DNA from: Candidatus Zixiibacteriota bacterium
Lineage (GTDB): Bacteria; Zixibacteria; MSB-5A5; CAIYYT01
DNA: 10,130 nt
Assembly: GCA_026397575.1 (NCBI GenBank)
Contig: JAPLUP010000474.1
Location: 1 to 10,130, forward strand
Reading direction: 5' to 3'
Numbering within the stretch: position 1 is the stretch's first letter; each line of letters begins with the position of its first letter. Positions 7,353 to 10,130 of the stretch are shown here, piece by piece. The position numbers and the translations under genes were made by a program. The notes beneath the pieces were generated by a model that worked only from the letters and a program-made list of their open reading frames with translations, made no database searches and was not told the DNA's origin.

Positions 7353-8849
7353 ATGATGAAAGCAATCAAATTCACAGCTCTGGTTAGCCTGATCACGGTA
7401 TCCCTTCTGATTGGCTGCAGCAGTAACAAGCCGACGAAATCTGATCGTCAACCTACGGCACTGGCGGTTACGCTGCTTAAGACTTCTTTGGCGGCAACGG
7501 TGCAGAAGGTGACGCTGGAGGTTGTACAAAATGATCAAATCATTCAACGCGATACAACGGCCGTAGCCGATGGCCACTTTGGATTTTCGTCGTTTGACCA
7601 TTACGCCGGTAATGCAACTTTCACCGTCAATGGGCTTGATGCCAGCAATCGAGTTATTTACGCTGGCAGTACTACCGTCAATATCCAGCCCGATCAGAAC
7701 AACTCCGTGTCGCTGCAACTTCTGCCTGCCGTGCCAATGGTGAAACTGTCGCCTTACTGGATGCAAACACAGACCGCTTCACCGTTTGTAAGCCAACTTG
7801 AATTGTACAACATCGCCAAGTTTCGCAGCGGGGATTTCCAGGTCACTTTTGATCCGACGGCTATCAGGTTTGATAGCATCCGACCGTCGGGTACGGCTTG
7901 GGGTGCACTGACCGACACGGCGTCTGTTATCGAAAGCCAACTCCTGATCCGTGTGTCACGCCAAGGCAATGATGATGTCGTCCCGTCGAATGCCCCGGCG
8001 CTAGTCGATTTGTGGTTCACGGCACTCACCGCCGGAGCAACTGACTTAACACTGTCCACAGACAGGATGGTTGACAACGTCGGCACGATTGCCGAATTGG
8101 GGAGTAGCTCCTTTGTCGCGGACGGTCAAACGATCAGTATTCAGCAGGTTTCCGAATACGGCACAATCATGGGAAGTGTAAGCAATGCGCTGGATGGCAA
8201 TCCTCTGGACAGTGTAGATGTCACGGTCACGGGGCCGGCCCAACGCTCAGTGAAAACCAATAGCGACGGCTCGTTCTCAATAGCCGAGTTGCCCTATGGA
8301 GCGTATCAAGTGGTTGCATCGAAGACAGGTTACATTCAAGGTACGCGTACTGTCCAGCTTCTACAGCCTACGGTCAATCTTAATTTCGTGATTACACCCG
8401 TGTTGGGTTCTAACCAGTATCGAGCGGTTCTGACCTGGGGTGCGGAACCACGCGATCTGGATCTTCATCTCTGGACGCTTGACACGGAAGTCTACTTTTC
8501 TCGTATGGGAAGCCTCGATACGACACCATTCGCCTTCCTGGATGTAGACGATGTCAGTGGTTACGGGCGGGAAACAATCACAATCTGGAAACTCCTTGAT
8601 ACCTGCAAGTTCTCAGTACACAATTACTCCCGTTCGCCGGACATCACTGTTTCGCGTGCCCACATTGATTTCTATAAGGGATCGTCTCTCATTCGCAGCT
8701 TTGATGTCCCAACTACTGGTATCGGTCGTTGGTGGTATGCTTTCGACCTGACGCCGACAGGTGCGATAATCGAGAGGAACACGATTATCGTCATCAATCC
8801 CGGCACCGGACAGCCCAGTCCGCAACAAGCCAAGCCGACTCCGAAGTAG
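7353..8849 (+). CDS. Multidomain lipoprotein: cohesin-like, carboxypeptidase-regulatory-like and YfaP-like
   Basis: This is a 498-residue lipoprotein with lipobox LLIGC and acylated cysteine at 22. A beta-rich region (about 33-125) comes first. At about 131-265 is a cohesin-like beta-sandwich: FRSGDFQVTFDPTAIRFDSI, then a second strand group with LVDLWFTALTAG. A carboxypeptidase-regulatory-like domain spans about 269-347 (GTIMGSVSNALDG, TNSDGSFSIAELPYGAYQV). A YfaP/DUF2135-like domain spans about 356-472 (VLTWGAEPRDLDLHLW, LDVDDVSGYGRETITI, FSVHNYS). A Pro/Gln-rich tail ends the protein. Either ATG at 7353 or 7356 fits the GGGGAGG site; the first is used. It is the last gene of the operon and is followed by a strong hairpin. 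Cohesin-like folds can bind dockerins, but many occur outside cellulosomes and no dockerin is encoded here. Binding, adhesion or envelope scaffolding is inference; the domain order is seen in the sequence. Confidence 0.82.
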   Translation: MMKAIKFTALVSLITVSLLIGCSSNKPTKSDRQPTALAVTLLKTSLAATVQKVTLEVVQNDQIIQRDTTAVADGHFGFSSFDHYAGNATFTVNGLDASNRVIYAGSTTVNIQPDQNNSVSLQLLPAVPMVKLSPYWMQTQTASPFVSQLELYNIAKFRSGDFQVTFDPTAIRFDSIRPSGTAWGALTDTASVIESQLLIRVSRQGNDDVVPSNAPALVDLWFTALTAGATDLTLSTDRMVDNVGTIAELGSSSFVADGQTISIQQVSEYGTIMGSVSNALDGNPLDSVDVTVTGPAQRSVKTNSDGSFSIAELPYGAYQVVASKTGYIQGTRTVQLLQPTVNLNFVITPVLGSNQYRAVLTWGAEPRDLDLHLWTLDTEVYFSRMGSLDTTPFAFLDVDDVSGYGRETITIWKLLDTCKFSVHNYSRSPDITVSRAHIDFYKGSSLIRSFDVPTTGIGRWWYAFDLTPTGAIIERNTIIVINPGTGQPSPQQAKPTPK

Positions 8850-8873
8850 GCTCGACTAACTTAAGTGTGTTAT

Positions 8874-8898
8874 AGGGGTAGCCCGTGCGGCTACCCCT
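8874..8898 (+). terminator. Hairpin terminator of the envelope operon
   Basis: AGGGGTAGCC (8874-8883) and GGCTACCCCT (8889-8898) form a perfect 10-bp stem around the loop CGTGC, starting 24 bases after the stop codon of the last operon gene. The following bases (CTCTTAT) are only moderately T-rich. Position and stem strength support intrinsic termination. Confidence 0.72.
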
Positions 8899-8905
8899 CT
8901 CTTAT

Positions 8906-9086
8906 GGGACTGTTGAAAAACCTCGGAATTGTCATTGCGAGGAGTCCCGCAGTCGCGGGACGACGAAGCAATCTGCGCGCCTGCATCGAAAGAGCGTAAA
9001 TCGAGATTGCTTCGTCGTGCTCCGCGCCGTGCATCACCTCTCCGCACTCCTCGCAATGATGCGGTCTGGGCCTTTTCAACAGTCCC
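8906..9086. mobile_element. Nested palindromic MITE-like element
   Basis: This is a 181-base element bounded by perfect 14-base terminal inverted repeats, GGGACTGTTGAAAA (8906-8919) and TTTTCAACAGTCCC (9073-9086). Inside are two more perfect inverted pairs. TCATTGCGAGGAGT (8932-8945) pairs with ACTCCTCGCAATGA (9046-9059). ACGACGAAGCAATCT (8960-8974) pairs with its complement at 9004-9018. A local hairpin, GTCCCGC-AGTC-GCGGGAC (8944-8961), sits on the left arm. The flanks CTTAT (8901-8905) and CCTAT (9087-9091) match at four of five bases and may be a decayed target duplication. The element encodes no transposase, so it is best called a non-autonomous, MITE-like dispersed palindrome. The inner CATTGCGAGGAG...GAAGCAATCT core resembles repeats I recall as scattered in many bacterial genomes. 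Short open frames on both strands are by-products of the symmetry. Confidence 0.8.
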
Positions 9087-9145
9087 CCTATTTATTCTAG
9101 TTATGGATGGACGATGTGCAACGGCGAGGGCTGCTCCGCATGCCG

Positions 9146-10130
9146 CTATTGTGAATTGTCCTCGACTGAATTGACATTGTTCTCCGGCAGTCCTGTCTGG
9201 GTGCGCAGATCGCCGATTTTATCGAGCACGCGGTCCAACTGGCGGCGGCGAGTGGTGGTGACCTCCTCGTAGACTTCCTGCGCATCCCTGATTTTCTTCC
9301 CCAGCAAATCCATCCGCTCGACAAACTTGGTCCATTGCTTCTGAAACTCACCATATAAGGAGAGAATCTGATGTGACGTCTTTTCCAGAGTAAAGTTGTC
9401 GACGGCACGGCGGATTACCGCTAAGATGGCGTACAAGGTCAGCGGCGAACAGAAGACCACTTTGTTCATCAGCGCATCGTCCAGAATCTTGCGATCCTGC
9501 TCGTGAATGAAAGCATAGACCTGCTCGTTGGGAATAAAAAGCAGCACGTAATCGACGGTATTTTGCTCGGGGTTGATGTATTCACGGCTGGCGACTTCCT
9601 TGACGCGACCGCGCACATCGCGCAGGAAATCGTTTAGGTGGCGTGATTTGTCGGTATCGCTGGTCGCCTCCTGATAGCGCAGATAGTTGTCGAGCGGAAA
9701 CTTTACATCCATGTTAAGCTTGAGTTCCTGCGGCAGGAAAAATGTAAAATCAGGGATCTTCCCGGAAGAATCAATCCTTTTCTGTTTCTCATAGTTGACA
9801 TTCTCGATAAATCCCGCCAGTCGCAACACATCCTCGGCCATGCGCTCACCCCACTGCCCTCGGGCTTTGGTGCTGGAGAGCGCCTGTCGGAGCGCGTTGG
9901 CCGTTTGCATAAGAGATTGGGTCTGTTCCGCATGCAGCAAAAGGGAACTGGAAAGTTGTCCGAACTTCTCAACGCGGTCTTTTTCCAGTTCGTTGATCGT
10001 GCGCGAAACCTGTTCCATCTGCACAGTCATCGCCTGAAGCTGTTGGTCGATCAGTCCCTTTTTCGAGTCGAGCTCTCTGGCCGAGGTTTCCCGCTCGGTG
10101 TCGAGCCGGGCTTTTGCGAGTTTGAGAAAC
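9146..10130 (-). CDS. rmuC: RmuC family protein (5' end missing)
   Basis: RmuC proteins limit recombination between inverted repeats and carry a predicted nuclease-like core. The visible part is 327 residues: 294 from the ATG at 10030 plus 33 open codons to the right edge. Those codons (for example KARLDTERETSARELDSKK) continue a charged coiled coil, so the ATG at 10030 is internal and the true start, normally with a membrane anchor, lies outside. Numbered from that ATG, the family core begins near residue 55: KARGQWGERMAEDVLRLAGF, then IPDFTFFLPQ, then LNMDVKFPLDNYLRY with the D-x-K pair. After it come DYVLLFIPNEQVYAF and SPLTLYAILAVIRRA, both typical of the family. A coiled coil and an acidic tail end the protein. 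It points toward the envelope operon and is unrelated to it in function. The 59-base gap between its stop and the MITE-like element shows no terminator. Confidence 0.93.
   Translation of the reverse strand, partial: FLKLAKARLDTERETSARELDSKKGLIDQQLQAMTVQMEQVSRTINELEKDRVEKFGQLSSSLLLHAEQTQSLMQTANALRQALSSTKARGQWGERMAEDVLRLAGFIENVNYEKQKRIDSSGKIPDFTFFLPQELKLNMDVKFPLDNYLRYQEATSDTDKSRHLNDFLRDVRGRVKEVASREYINPEQNTVDYVLLFIPNEQVYAFIHEQDRKILDDALMNKVVFCSPLTLYAILAVIRRAVDNFTLEKTSHQILSLYGEFQKQWTKFVERMDLLGKKIRDAQEVYEEVTTTRRRQLDRVLDKIGDLRTQTGLPENNVNSVEDNSQ

Noticed and set aside
7041..7766. 241-residue open frame on the minus strand across the junction of two operon genes
   Set aside because: It is antisense to two well-supported exported proteins, is rich in His, Arg and Cys without domain patterns, and has no good start signal.
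8906..9086. CRISPR-like array from the repeated CATTGCGAGGAG and GAAGCAATCT motifs
   Set aside because: The repeats are inverted pairs in one symmetric unit, not direct repeats with regular spacers.
8856..9174. Several 60-80 residue open frames on both strands across the palindromic element
   Set aside because: They arise from the inverted symmetry of the element; the translations are Arg-rich and low in complexity with no usable start signals.

Overview
This window looks like a chromosomal stretch of a Gram-negative (diderm) bacterium of roughly balanced base composition. The genes encode a TonB-dependent outer-membrane receptor, two lipoproteins, an outer-membrane beta-barrel, a DUF1573 protein, an ECF sigma factor with its anti-sigma factor, and RmuC. 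The domain mix (DUF1573, cohesin-like, carboxypeptidase-regulatory-like and YfaP-like modules on lipoproteins) recalls the FCB superphylum and related uncultured lineages such as Zixibacteria. That placement is an inference from gene content only; no marker gene is present.

Layout from left to right. (1) Positions 1-2124, plus strand: a TonB-dependent receptor whose frame is open to the left edge, so its 5' end is missing. (2) 2211-2234: a perfect hairpin between convergent genes, the likely shared terminator. (3) 4392 down to 2265, minus strand: ECF sigma factor, anti-sigma factor overlapping it by 31 bases, then a secreted DUF1573 protein after a 110-base gap. (4) 4393-4861: a 469-base divergent intergenic region with a possible promoter/operator and a 5'-leader hairpin. 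(5) 4862-8849, plus strand: a tight three-gene operon (gaps of 10 and 3 bases) made of a TPR/CsgG-like lipoprotein, an exported beta-barrel protein and a multidomain lipoprotein (cohesin-like, carboxypeptidase-regulatory-like and YfaP-like domains). It ends at a strong hairpin at 8874-8898. (6) 8906-9086: a 181-base nested palindromic element with perfect 14-base terminal inverted repeats, resembling a MITE. (7) 9146 to the right edge, minus strand: rmuC, with its 5' end outside the window.

How the genes may work together. The sigma/anti-sigma pair is divergent from the three-gene envelope operon, so extracytoplasmic signals might control either the DUF1573 gene or that operon. The operon would place one lipid-anchored periplasmic CsgG-like protein, one outer-membrane barrel and one lipid-anchored surface or periplasmic multidomain protein in the same envelope zone. 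This is the part of the window most likely to be an undescribed system, but its function cannot be read from the sequence. No rRNA, tRNA, CRISPR array, transposase or phage gene was seen.
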